From positions 38,564,001 through 38,628,000 of the forward strand of contig CM114271.1 of the NCBI GenBank assembly GCA_050084515.1: a stretch of 64,000 nucleotides of DNA, written 5' to 3'. The notes under the pieces were generated by a model, which was given only the letters and a program-made list of their open reading frames with translations, was not told the DNA's origin and made no database searches. Numbering within the stretch: position 1 is the stretch's first letter; the number at the start of each line of letters is the position of its first letter. Position numbers and translations under genes: made by a program. This DNA comes from Blasia pusilla. Lineage: Eukaryota > Marchantiophyta > Marchantiopsida > Blasiales. Of this stretch, positions 44,050 to 54,367 are shown in pieces.

Positions 44050-45265
44050 CTTGAAGTCACGCAACAATTCTTGCACGTGTTCCAAATCCGCCTCCCGCAA
44101 TCCAAGTCGCCTCCTTCACATGGTAGCCCTTCCATTTTACCAAGTATTCATACTTGTTGGCCCGACGCTCGAACGTAAGATGGTCTCCACCTCGAACTCC
44201 GGCTCCTCCTTTACGATGACCGGGTGCGGTCTCACCACTGCTCTCCGCTCGAAACGCCCATTATCTTGAAGGTATTTCTTCAACAATGACACATGAAAGG
44301 TCGGGTGAATCTTGAACTCGTCCGGCGACCTCAACGTATACACATCCTCAAACGGGTTTGCCACAATCACATACGGTCCAAAGATACTTGGCAGGCACCT
44401 TGCAGACAACTCTTTCGGAAGAGTGAGATTCTTCACACTCAACCACACTTGTTCTCCAACTTGAATCGCATTTGGCGCCGACTCTTGTTAGCATGCTTAA
44501 CGTACCTCATTTGAGCCTTTGCAAGACTTCGTCTCGCGCTCTCTTCTCGTTTTGCATCTCTACCAACAAACTTTTCGCCGCCGCTTGTCGTGTTCGTGCC
44601 AATGTAGTACCCTTCGAAAGGGCTAGATCAAGAGGCCTTTCGGCTCTCGTCCATTTGCCATGAGAAACGGAGATTTCCCCTGTTGCGAGAATGCTTGGTC
44701 GAGTTGTAGCAAAGATTCCGCCATGCTCACCACTGACCCAATCGCGTTGATCAAAGACCGACATAATTCCTCAATCGATTCACGATAGAGTTTACCTTTT
44801 CAGTCTGTCCATCCATATGTGGGTGGAAAGCGTCGATCAAACTCAGCTTGGTCTTAAACCTTCAACAAGTGCTTCCGAAAGCACCGTAAACTTTGATCCC
44901 GATCTGAAACAATGCTCCTCGGCAAACCATGAGCACGCCACCAACTATCGAGGAATAGTTGCGCTGTCGATACGCCGTTCGCGGAATCCACCGTCGGCAC
45001 GAATCTCGCCAACTTGCTAAACCGATCAACAATCACAAGTATAGCGTTGTATCCCGCAGATTCGAAGACTCGTGATGAAATCCATACTCACACTTTGCAA
45101 GGGTCCTTCGGGATCGGCAAGGGATGCAAGCAAGCCTTGTTTCTTATCATAAGAGACTCTATTCGCTAAGGTGTCACACATGTCTTCACATATTGAGCAA
45201 CATCCTCCTTCATGTTGGGCCAAAAGAACCGCCGACTGTAACAACTAGCGAGATTTCTCTCCTTT
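44050..45265 (-). pseudogene. Element F integrase with chromodomain, decayed
   Basis: The zinc-binding region is near 45150-45250. The core includes SMDFIT-type first Asp context (45058-45080), IVDRFSKLARFVPT and SDRDQSLRCF (second Asp). The C-terminal part has GPYVIVANPFEDVYTL and HPTFHVSLLKKYL (GPY/F module, 44137-44448). The chromodomain reads EFEVETIL, then YEYLVKWKGYHVKEATW on the minus strand over about 44060-44212. Chromodomains bind methylated histone H3 and steer chromovirus integration to heterochromatin. Several stops and frame changes inactivate the gene. Confidence 0.88.
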
Positions 45266-45599
45266 ATGTCCCGCCAAGGGTCCGTCGTGACATTCGGCCT
45301 AACACCTTGGTTCGCATTCCGCCTTGCCCTACATAGATCCTACTGTTTGAACCTTAGTAAACCGTGCCTCAAACTTATGTTGGCCACCTTCTCACCCTAC
45401 TTCAACTTCCTCAGGTATTCCCCGCTTGAGCATCCTTCATATATCCTTCACTTAATCCTTCTCTCCAGATCTGTTTCCTTAGGGAACATTGCTCTCAAGA
45501 CTGTGTCGTCGATGGCATGTGTTCCTCCTTGCGACTTTAACACATCTGGAATCACATTATCTTTACCTGGCTTGTGGATCAACTCTACATCCATCGCTA

Positions 45600-46960
45600 A
45601 GGTATCATGCCACCGCAGATTGTTTCGGTGTCACTCGATCCTGGGTCTCAAAATACTTGAGTGATATATTATCGGTGAATATTCGAGTCCTATGGAGCCC
45701 TAGATAATGCCGCCACTTCCTCAAGCAATGTACCACCGCGAACAACTCTTTCTCATGAGTAGGCCATCTCCTTTCAGTGTCGCTAAGCTTCTTGCTCTCA
45801 TATGCCACCGGTCTCCTTCTTGCACCAACATTCTCGCAATCGCAAATCACTAGCATCGGTATGCACTTGAACGGTTTGTCAAACTCCGGCACTTTAACAT
45901 TGGTTCCTGCGATAGAATCTGCTTCACTCGGTTGAATGCCTCATTAACTTCCTGGGTCCAAGTCGTGTTGGCAAACTTTGCCGTCCAATCCGTGAGAGGT
46001 CTCACAATTCCCGAGAAGTTTTTCACATAAGTACGATAAAATTGCACCGCACCTATGAACCTCCTCATCCCTTTACAAAGTGGATGGGGTTCCCACTGGA
46101 AATCGCTTTACCTTTTCCATGTTTGACCGACGCCATCTGCATTGACCACGTGACCCAAGAATTTGATCTTACTCAAACCAAATTCGCTCTTCTCTACATT
46201 CGATACAAATTGATTTGCCCTTAGCTTAGACAAGACCGCTCTCACATGTCGAACATGCTCCTCTAGTGACTTTGAATAGATAAGTATATCATCGATATAG
46301 ATGATAACATACTCATCCATTTCCTTGTGAAAAATGGAGTTCATCAATGTGGTGAACATCGGAGGCGTTACATAGACCGAAAGGCATCACTACAAACTCA
46401 AAGGAACCAGATCTCGCCCCGCACGCAGTCTTCTCCACATCCGCCTCGGCAATCCGAACCTGGTAATATCCTCACTTCAAGTGAATCCTACTGAAATATC
46501 TCGCTGCGCCGCCTATCAAAGAGATCATCTATCCTTGAAGAGGATAATTGTTCGAACCGTCACTTTGTTCAAGTGCACGGTAATCAACACACCTCATCTT
46601 TCCATCCTTCTTCTTTACAAAGAGAACAGTGCTCCATAAGGTGACTTGCTAGTCCTAATGTAACCCTTTTCCAAGAGCTCACTTAACTACTTTTTCAACT
46701 CAAGAAGTTCCTCCCTGATTCAACCTATATGGTGCTTTTGAAGGCGGTTGGGAACCGGTATGATCTCTATCTTATGATCTACGGCTCTATGCGGCGGCAA
46801 TTCAGTCGGAAGCTCATTTGTCAAGACATCCTCAAACTCCTGGACCACTTCCTAGAGTGGTTCTGGGATTCCCCTTGAGGCAACGTCCTGATCTCTGAGT
46901 ATACTGCTTGTAGCCTCCTCCACTTGTCTCATCAAGCAGAGAAATCCATCCTCCAACTCA
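45600..46960 (-). pseudogene. Element F reverse transcriptase and RNase H, decayed
   Basis: RT active site YIDDILIYS in frame 46108-46359, followed by HVRAVLSKLRANQFV and KIKFLGHVV. The thumb region is in 45850-46068 (MRRFIGAVQFYRTYVKNFSG) and RNase H in 45605-45892 (VAYESKKLSDTERRWPTHEKEL, HYLGLHRTRIFTD). The N-terminal RT between 46440 and 46960 is broken by several stops. Confidence 0.88.
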
Positions 46961-47028
46961 GTCATGCTCCTCCTTGTGATAGAGTTCACCAACTCCATCT
47001 TCGCTGGAACCTCACGGACCAACCGCAC

Positions 47029-47433
47029 TCAGAATCGTTTTCCTTTTAGCAAGACGCTCAACCTCAATGGTCGGCGTCTTAACTCCACCTCATACGCATC
47101 TAGGAATGTATTCCCCAAAACTCCGTCAATGCCGTCCATTTTGCATACAGTGAAATTCTCCTTCAACTCGAATACCCCGCATCCTACTGTCAAACCCAAG
47201 ACCAAATCAGAAGTCCGATGAGACTTGCCTCTTGCAAATCCCACTCGAATGGGCTCGTCCGCCTTAGAGGTAGACAGCCCTAGTTCCTTCACGATTCTCG
47301 GGCTTAGGAAGGAGTGCGAAGCACCTGTATCCACGAGCAACAACACATCGCGATCAGAAATCTTGGATCTTAGGTACACCAAATTGTGCGTCCTCTTGGT
47401 GACTTGAAGGGACGTCTCCATATCGCCCGCCAA
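47029..47433 (-). pseudogene. Element F aspartic protease
   Basis: 134-codon open frame with the retropepsin active site LLLVDTGASHSFLS, then VKELGL, a flap region, and a C-terminal GVLGNTFLDAYEVEL (the usual G-[IVM]-[LI]-G-x-x-F-L motif). Probably the best-preserved F domain, but it lies in a broken polyprotein. Confidence 0.88.
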
Positions 47434-47439
47434 CAGATG

Positions 47440-48508
47440 CTTAGCAAAGAAAACGCAATCATACTCCCATTACTAACCTTCGGTTTTGAACACCCTTTCG
47501 ACAGTGTGCCCGGTTCGCCACAGCTTGTAGCATACGACCTTGCCGTTCCTCGTCTTCGAGTGTTGTCCTCCTTTCGGCCGCATGAAGTTCCACTCATTTT
47601 TGCCGGGCGCACGACTCTCCTGGTTCGTGGCCGCCCCCACTCCAGCCTCTTTTGAACGCCTCCTTATTTTTCGACTTCTTCAAAAAACTTTTGACTCGAA
47701 GGGTTTCGGTTTGGACCTCATCGTCCCCTAATCCGCTCCGCTAGCTTCGTAAGGTCCGCGTGTCTCCTGGCAACGTCGGCATTCGTAAAGGGCCTTCTCG
47801 CGCTCGGCTTGAGTCCACTAATGAAGATAGCCTTCTCCGTGTGCTCATCCATCTTCGGACTAGAAGTCGGGCCAGACTAAACTCCCTCACATACGCGCTT
47901 AAGGAACCACTCACAAGATCAGACGCATTCCACTGTGTCACGCAACCCTAGGTACTCCGGAGTGAACCGATCCCCAATCAACTCCTTGAACTCCTCCCAA
48001 CTCAGAGGTGACTCACCGAGATATTCCTCTCGTTGAGCGGTCCACCATTGTAGAGCATGATCCTTCAGAAAGTAACGGCTACCGTCACCTTGTCCTCGCG
48101 CAGCCCTTCTCGCGCTCTGGCATGGGATTCAGCCGTAAGGAAATCCTTCACTTTCGCGAGCGCCCACTCCAATAAATGGCGTGGCGGTTTTGTCTTGCAG
48201 AGCTTTTTGCCCGCACTCGGGTTTCGAGTGGCCTCTAACTCGGCAATCCGCTTGCTTTGTTGGGACATCTGCTCCACCAACACCTTCAACAAGTCCAACG
48301 TCTGGCTTGACTCCGTCCTTTCCCCTGAGTTTTGGCCCATTGGCCCCGCGGAAGGAGTCGCCACTGGGACGTCCTCACGACTGGCGTTCAGCTCTTCGGG
48401 AGTCTCCGACTCCTCTATAGCTTCACGGTCCGGCATTGGTTCCTCTCTCGGTTCACGTCGCTTGATTCGGCGCTTCTTGGGTTGTTCTCCCTCGATCGCC
48501 ATCTCCAA
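47440..48508 (-). pseudogene. Element F gag, decayed
   Basis: Begins with Met at 48508 (MEMAIEGEQPKKRRIKRREP), basic then acidic, with a coiled-coil-like stretch LLKVLVEQMSQQSKRIAELEA. The frame stops at 48065. In another frame HALQWWTAQREE and W-EEFKELIGDRFTP follow, typical of the retrotransposon gag core. A decayed zinc knuckle (CYKLWRTGHT) lies near 47500-47530. Confidence 0.85.
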
Positions 48509-48637
48509 GCCAACTCACTCTGATCTCCTCCTCGTTTCTTGCGTCCCTCCTCGAGCGTCCGAGTCTAGCCGCTACCTTGAAATTTCCCAAGCGTCCGGCT
48601 GATCCCACGACCCCAAGTTCTCGCTCACCAAGGATAA

Positions 48638-48649
48638 GCTCTAATACCA
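48638..48649 (-). other. Element F primer-binding site for tRNA-iMet
   Basis: Minus strand reads TGGTATTAGAGC two bases after the 5' LTR, matching the canonical plant initiator-Met PBS TGGTATCAGAGC with one C-to-T change. Confidence 0.85.
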
Positions 48650-48651
48650 CT

Positions 48652-49645
48652 TGTCGCGCCCCTACTCTCCTTGAACGTCAATCTTTAGTGTTGCGGAAGC
48701 GTGCGTTGATGAGGGTCATTTAACTCATCGCCGATCTGCACCCAAACACGCACTCGTTAGTCGGGTTTGGCCAACCGGCGTTCCAACCCACCGAGTCCTA
48801 AACTCGGCGTCTCCTCAAGCTCAGCCTTCCTTAGTTCCTAGCTCTAACACATGGCAAGTCCTTCAAGACTTGGAACAGACTTCTGGTTAGTCCAGGGATC
48901 TCAAACGGCACTTGCACGCCTAGCGATCCCAACTGCTCAACGGTCCTCGTGTGAGTTCGAACCAAGACCCAAGTAATTGAGTCGGCGTGAAATCCAAGAG
49001 GGATGTCTAAAATCGCCTCAATGGACTTGGTGCAGATTTCCAACCCAACGCCCAAACTCGCTGTTCCGTTCCATGCCCTTGAGCGCCCATGGCGCCCAAA
49101 GTAGGGTTTGGGTTCCAACCACTCTCGGAGACCTTCCCCTTACTAGTACTTCTGGGGTTCTCCAATAACCCCTCCCCTTTGGGAAAAGAGGTTCGGGCCC
49201 TTCATTGTGGCCCTCAACCCGACTCCACTTACAGTCGTTTTCGGGTTGTATCTCGGCCGCTGCTTATGCGTTTGCAGCGATCTTTGGTATGTTTGAACCG
49301 GCTCTTTATAAGCTTTCCAAATCACTCTTATTTGCTCCAAACGCATCTTGGCGCTAAAAGTTATGGCCATAAATACAGTTGGAAGCTCTCAAACGCAAGT
49401 GGCGTTCCAAATCCGGATCTTTCCTTTGGCAACCCACTTCCTAGACTCGACTTCTTTCAAGTCTCATTCCGCGTTTGGTCCAGGTTTCTGAGTCGCGACC
49501 ATCACATCTGAAATGCGACTTCTTGCTCGCGTCTCGTCTCTTGTCTCCTCTTTGAGACAACTCCAACGCGCAAACCATCTTAGCGTAAGCCCGCTAATGT
49601 TCCGATGTTCCGCTTGGCACTTGTTTGGTCATGAGGGTCGCGACA
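48652..49645 (-). repeat. Element F LTR, right (5' LTR)
   Basis: 994 bp, TGTCGCGCCCC to GGTCGCGACA on the plus strand. TCGAC follows at 49646-49650. Confidence 0.93.
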
Positions 49646-49650
49646 TCGAC

Positions 49651-51700
49651 TTCCTTCTGTGTCATCGTTAGACAAGGGTGAGGGTGTAGAGGAGATGTGA
49701 GCACATCGCCACACATTGTGAGTGGTCCTCCCAGTTGGGCGTACCAGATGGACGACCGGGTAGAGGACCGTGTAGGTTTTCAGGTGCAGTAGGCATGATT
49801 GAGTTGCACGATTTCATTAGCAGAGTTTAGGAGTTGGTGAGACTCCCAGCAGGCCACAAACTCTAGAGAGTTCAACCCATTTACAACATGGAATGGTATG
49901 TTCTAGCATTTAGAGGGGGCGTCCATGGATGATTACCATGAGTTCTCCCATAGATATGCCCACGAGATTGAGGCATGGTGACTCTACTATGACCTACACT
50001 ATATGTCATGGACGGAGCCGTTCCCAGATGAGGAGGAGGAGTCAAGAGAGGCTTCTTCCTCTTCCACAAGTGATGTTTTAGGAGGGTTCTCTCGCATTGG
50101 AGCAGTTGCACCATCTAGTTGGGTTCGTCCTAGGTTCAACCCCGTGGTTGAGTTCTTCGCTGAGTTGAGGGCCAGCTACCAAGGGGTACGGACAGAGAAG
50201 TTGCGAAGAATCCATGATTTCCAGAGGCGCCTGGGTGGGAGTTAACGTGAGGTTTACACTTGCTTGCATCGGTTGATCAACATCACTCAGGGGGTGACGG
50301 AGGCTCGGGCTATCCAGTCATGATACGCGATGTTGGACCGGACCCTACGGACACGGGTGCGGTAGGGGATGCTTCTTATGAATACCTCTCCTACGTTGAG
50401 AGATGTTTTTAGGACGGCCGAGAACATTGAGTGCAATATGGCGGAGGAGAGCGAAGCCACCATGGGTTTTGGGCGAGAGCAGTCACGATTGGCTGCATCA
50501 CATGTGCAGCAACGTGGACTCCAAGATAGGTCGATTGCGGCACCACGAGCTCAGGGAGGATACCGGGAGGCTGTGCCACAGAGACCTGCGCCTTCAAATG
50601 CGGTTCAACAGCAGCTGCCTACTATTACTTGTTGGTCATGTGGTGGAGCCCATCATCAGCACGATTGCACTCGTTCGGGTCACGGATGTGTGCCTCAGCA
50701 TGGAGGAGGAGATGGTGCTGCACCAGGAGGTTATCAGTATGACTATTGTCTGAGGTATGGTCATACGATATACCGAGGGGGCCTTGGTGTTCAACAGACA
50801 AAGGTAGAGGCTATCTCACGCATTCCATGCCCCATAGATGTGAGCCGTGTTTGCGCATTCAGAGGATTTACGAACTTCTATCGACGGTACGTCAAGGGAT
50901 TCAGTTCGATTGCGAAGCCGCTAATCTTGTTGACCAAGGTGGACTACGAGTGGCACTGGGGGGATGAGCAAGAGCGAGCATTTTAGTTGCTAAAGGATAA
51001 GTTGACGTCCTCGCCCATCTTGAGGAAACCGATAAAGGGGCGTCCTTTCCAATTGCATACAGATTGGAGCGTGTTGGGGCTTGGAGCGGTGCTCGCCCAA
51101 CATGATGATGAGGGTAGAAAGTTTGTGGTGGCTTACGCTAGCCGCTCAAACAACGATGCAGAGGTGAAGTACAACTTGTATCAGGGTAAGTGCTTGGCTA
51201 CAGTGTGGGCTATCGCGCATTTCAGGTGTTACTTATTCGGCAATCCCTTTACCATCATCATTGATCATCAACCATTGAAGTGGTTGATGGAGTCTGACAA
51301 GCTTACAGGGAAGCTTGCGAGATGGGCTCTGTTGTTGCAAGAGTATGATTTTCAAGTGGTACATAGACCTGGGACACTCAAAAAGGATGTAGATGGGTTG
51401 AGTCGTAACCCATGCCCGAGTCAGCGAGATGCGACTCGAGCTCGATGGCATGGAGAGAGTGATGAGGAGTCAGTGCCAGGATGGCACACGTCAGCGTATT
51501 TAGGCATGTTGGCTATGGAGAGCGAGAGTGTCGAGACTTCGATGGCGAGGTCTGGTGGAGAGTCCTTGGATCCCGAGGCCTATGAGGAGACGACAAGTGG
51601 CCGAGATATTCATGATGATGGAGTAGTCTTGGAGTACCTTCGTATTGGCAGCATTGCGAGCACCGTGGGTGCTAGAGAGCGGGATCGGATCCTACAGTAG
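49651..51700 (+). pseudogene. Element D gag fused in frame to RT-thumb/RNase H by an internal deletion
   Basis: Gag resumes after F (FNPVVEFFAEL near 50136, HDFQRRLG, zinc knuckle CWSCGGAHHQHDC near 50635, second knuckle start YDYCLRYGHT). At 50759-50766 the sequence passes from gag (C 25026-25033) straight into RT (C 28754-28760) at a shared TCATAC, keeping frame. Downstream are GGLGVQQTKVEAISRIP, FYRRYVKGF, RNase H (LHTDWSVLGLGAVLAQ, GKCLATVWA, IDHQPLKWLMES) and VVHRPGTL. About 3.7 kb is lost, including protease, spacer, methyltransferase and the RT catalytic palm. Stops include 50243-50245, 50984-50986 (TAG where others have CAG/CAA/CAC) and 51698-51700. Confidence 0.88.
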
Positions 51701-53047
51701 GCTAGACGGTTCCGTTGGGAGGGAACACATGTTTTGAGGGTTTGGGAGGATGGTAGAGTACACGTAGTGTCGGATCCTTTGCAAAGAGCACAACTAGTGC
51801 AACATGCCCACAAGGAGTTGGGTCACTTTGGGGTGCAGCGAACGTACAACTTGCTCGAGATTCAGTATTGGTGGCGAGGCATGCAAACTGACGTTTAGTA
51901 GTTTGTTGCCAGGTGTATGGTGTGTGATCGGGTCTGAGCATCATTCAATGCTCGGACTCCATCATTGCATCCATTGTCGATCATGGGCTTAGGGTATATA
52001 TGGAGTTTGGATTTTGCAGGACCTTTGCCTTTGACGGAGCATCACAATCGTTATGTGTTGGTGATGGTCGAGCACTTCTCGAAGTGGATCGATTTGGTTG
52101 CATTGCCTGACAAAGCGAGTGAGGGAGTAGCTTATGCCTTCCTTGATAGAATGTTGAGTCATTATGGCGCACCGGCTGAGGTGTTGACAGTCAAGGGTAC
52201 CAAGTTTCACGATGAGTTCCAGGCCTTGTGTGATTAGGCATTGATCGACCATCGCATGACTTCGCGAGATCATCGCGAGGCGGATGGATTAGCGGAGAGA
52301 GTTATGCAGACAGTGAAGAGGGGTTTACGCAAGTATGGCTTGCAGAGAGGTCACCTAGGAGATTGGGATCTCCAGTTGCAGTGGTTGGCAATGGGATACA
52401 GATTCAGTAGGCAGGCATCCTTAAAGTCTTTTTCACCGTACTTGCTACTTTATGGCCGAGAGCCAGATTTACATACGGAAATTCGTCGAGATGCTGGTGA
52501 GGTGCTGGACCTTGATGACCCACATGTATGGATGCGAGAATGTTCTCAGAGGGTTGAGTTGTTTTGGAGAGTGATGCCCATGGCGTTCGAGAACTTGACG
52601 ATTGTGCAGCATCGGGATACGTTGAGGTATTTGACTATTTGGGGTGGTGGTTATCGCCCAACTATCCGGAGGTTTCATCAGGGAGATTATGTCTACTTGC
52701 AAGAGACGGCACCGACGACGTTGGATATGACTACAGGGCGCACTATCCTGAGAGTGCGTGACGTTTTTCTATCATGTGTTCTCTTGCTGGAGGGACGCGA
52801 TGGTATGGTATGGAAGGACCAGGTGCGTAATTGTGCGCCATATCACCTTCCTAACCTTGATGGTACAGTAGATCCAAGCTCAATAGTAGTTCTTGCAGGC
52901 TTGCGTTGTATGTTGTGTGGTTCTGCTCGTGGTGCGGCCACGATGCTAGTATGTGATGGATGTTCGAGAGGTTGGCATATGGCATGTCTGACGCCATCTC
53001 TCACTAGAGTTCCTCGAGGACGATGGATGTGTCCTAGATGTATATAG
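51701..53047 (+). pseudogene. Element D integrase with complete PHD finger
   Basis: The frame continues from the previous feature. Zinc region QHAHKELGHFG and CMVCDRV (51800-51935). Core LDFAGPLPL (first Asp); the second Asp is replaced (LTVKGTKF, about 52186); Glu in DGLAERV (about 52285). Frame 52241-53047 (268 codons) is open to the natural stop TAG at 53045-53047. The PHD finger, 52901-53044, is perfect C4HC3: C-x2-C, x11, C-x2-C, x4, H-x2-C, x14, C-x2-C, with the Trp of WMCPRC two residues before the penultimate Cys. Stops at about 51896-51902, 51937 and 52235-52237 break the frame. Confidence 0.9.
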
Positions 53048-53236
53048 AGGAGATACTAGGTAGGTTTAGATTCCGAATTTTTCTTTGACATAGATGACAA
53101 GAAGGCGACTAACGATGGGGCCACATGAGCACCCCGGCCTTTCTACTCTTAGCGTCCTAGAGATGTATGTCGTGGTAGGTAGGGATAGATGGCTATGTGA
53201 AGTAAGAGGGACCTAACCATCAACTAGGGGGGCGAT

Positions 53237-53362
53237 TGGAGATATGTTGGTACTTCTCGCCTTTGTGTATGGATGCCATGAGTTAGCATGGGATCGTGTG
53301 TGTTTGTGTGTGTGTTCGATGACAGCGATGTATGTTGTGTAGCGATGTGTATGCACACGACA
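53237..53362 (+). repeat. Terminal r repeat of element D
   Basis: 126 bp after CTAGGGGGGCGAT, TGGAGATATGTTGG to GCACACGACA. Two bases later the 3' W LTR begins. Confidence 0.72.
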
Positions 53363-53364
53363 AT

Positions 53365-53808
53365 TGTCACGACTGTTAGGATAGATCAGTGGGATCTAGC
53401 AAAGCATCTGCACGAGTAGTGGAGGACATGCCCAAGAGGTTGAGGATGACTTGTTGAGGCCCCATAAAATCTAAGAGAGCAGTTTTTCCCTTCGTTTCGA
53501 CTCATTTGGAGCCATATAGAAAAACTTACTATTTTGAGTAAGTATCCATATTATGGATAGTTGACTTTCCACTTTGGGAAGTGGCCCTTTACCCGCTACA
53601 GTAGGTCAAGAGCCAAGGAGGTGACCTGCGAGCATAGGTTACCGTTGAGAGGGTTTGGGAGAGGGAAGCGGGAATACCTCCAAGAGAGAGAGCTTGAGAC
53701 CTCACTCTCTCTTTGTTCAACCTCTTGGCCTAAGGCAACGGAGCTATGGTCCCTTGCCTTGTGAGTGTAACCCAAGCTTCTCATTAGGAGAGTGGGTTTG
53801 GTTTAACA
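53365..53808 (+). repeat. 3' LTR (W) of element D
   Basis: 444 bp, TGTCACGACTG to GGTTTAACA, collinear with 40154-40595. Similarity stops at or within about 5 bp of the same base as in the 5' copy, supporting these as LTR limits. No 5-bp duplication is visible (GCCTT left, TGAGT right). Confidence 0.75.
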
Positions 53809-53860
53809 TGAGTGCATCTACATAGCAAGGGACCACCATAAACTATAAGTGTGGATAAGA

Positions 53861-54367
53861 TTGCATGTAGGTAGAGTGTTTGTTTGTAGACATGTCCATA
53901 TCCGTAGACTTACGTACGTCCTATGGAAGGACTTATCTATGTAGGCCCCACCTTCCTCTTCTTTCTCATTCTGCTCACTTGTCTACATATTCCATGCTTC
54001 CCTGTTTCTTCCTCTTTCCACCCACACTCCCTCTCCCCCTTATTGCCCCACTTGGCCTTGCCCTACTTTCCATCATGAACTATAAGTGTGGGCCTCTCCT
54101 CTTGCGATCCGTGGGCATGTCCAAACTTCTATGTCAAAGGGAAAGACTTGTCCGTTTTTTTGCAACCATGGCAAGGGCGGGCGGAGCACTAAAGGGAAAG
54201 GATAATGGAGTGGAGGTGGGAGGAGGAAGAAACGAGAAAGTGCAGATCATGAAGGCAGATGGGGAGGATGAGAAAGAAGGGGGGGATGGGGCCCACATTA
54301 ACAAGTCCTTCTATAGGACAAATGTATGTTCATGTCTACAAATACTTGCTTTGTCCATATGCAAGAT
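53861..54367. mobile_element. MITE-like element with about 200-bp terminal inverted repeats
   Basis: The left arm (TTGCATGTAGGTAGAG, TGTAGACATGTCC, GGAAGGACTTATC, then pyrimidine-rich to about 54080) is the inverted complement of the right arm (about 54170 purine-rich, ACAAGTCCTTCTATAGG, CATGTCTACAAATAC, to CATATGCAAG at 54365). The centre has CATGAACTATAAGTGTGG and no coding capacity. Long arms suggest a Mutator-type MITE or foldback element. Target duplication not resolved. Confidence 0.65.

Larger units (their letters stand above)
42329..49645 (-). mobile_element. Element F: chromodomain Ty3/gypsy element (chromovirus) nested in element D
   Basis: Two LTRs of 1002 and 994 bp bound an internal region with gag, protease, RT, RNase H, integrase and chromodomain on the minus strand. 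TCGAC flanks both sides (42324-42328 and 49646-49650), a perfect 5-bp target-site duplication. PBS and PPT are in the expected places. The LTRs are nearly identical by eye, so insertion is recent relative to D. Coding frames carry many stops and frameshifts. Confidence 0.95.
40154..53808 (+). mobile_element. Element D: internally deleted DCM-family copy, split by element F
   Basis: D consists of W LTR (40154-40595), leader, start of gag, the inserted element F (42329-49645), the rest of gag, an in-frame junction into the RT/RNase H region, integrase with an intact PHD finger, r repeat and a second W LTR (53365-53808). Protease, spacer, methyltransferase and RT palm are deleted. From 50003 to 53047 I see no frameshift; only premature stops inactivate the frame. 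D looks like a deletion derivative that may have moved with help from full-length copies. Confidence 0.88.

Noticed and set aside
48057-48602. 181-codon plus-strand open frame
   Set aside because: Antisense shadow of the F gag frame (48065-48508, minus), which has recognisable gag features.
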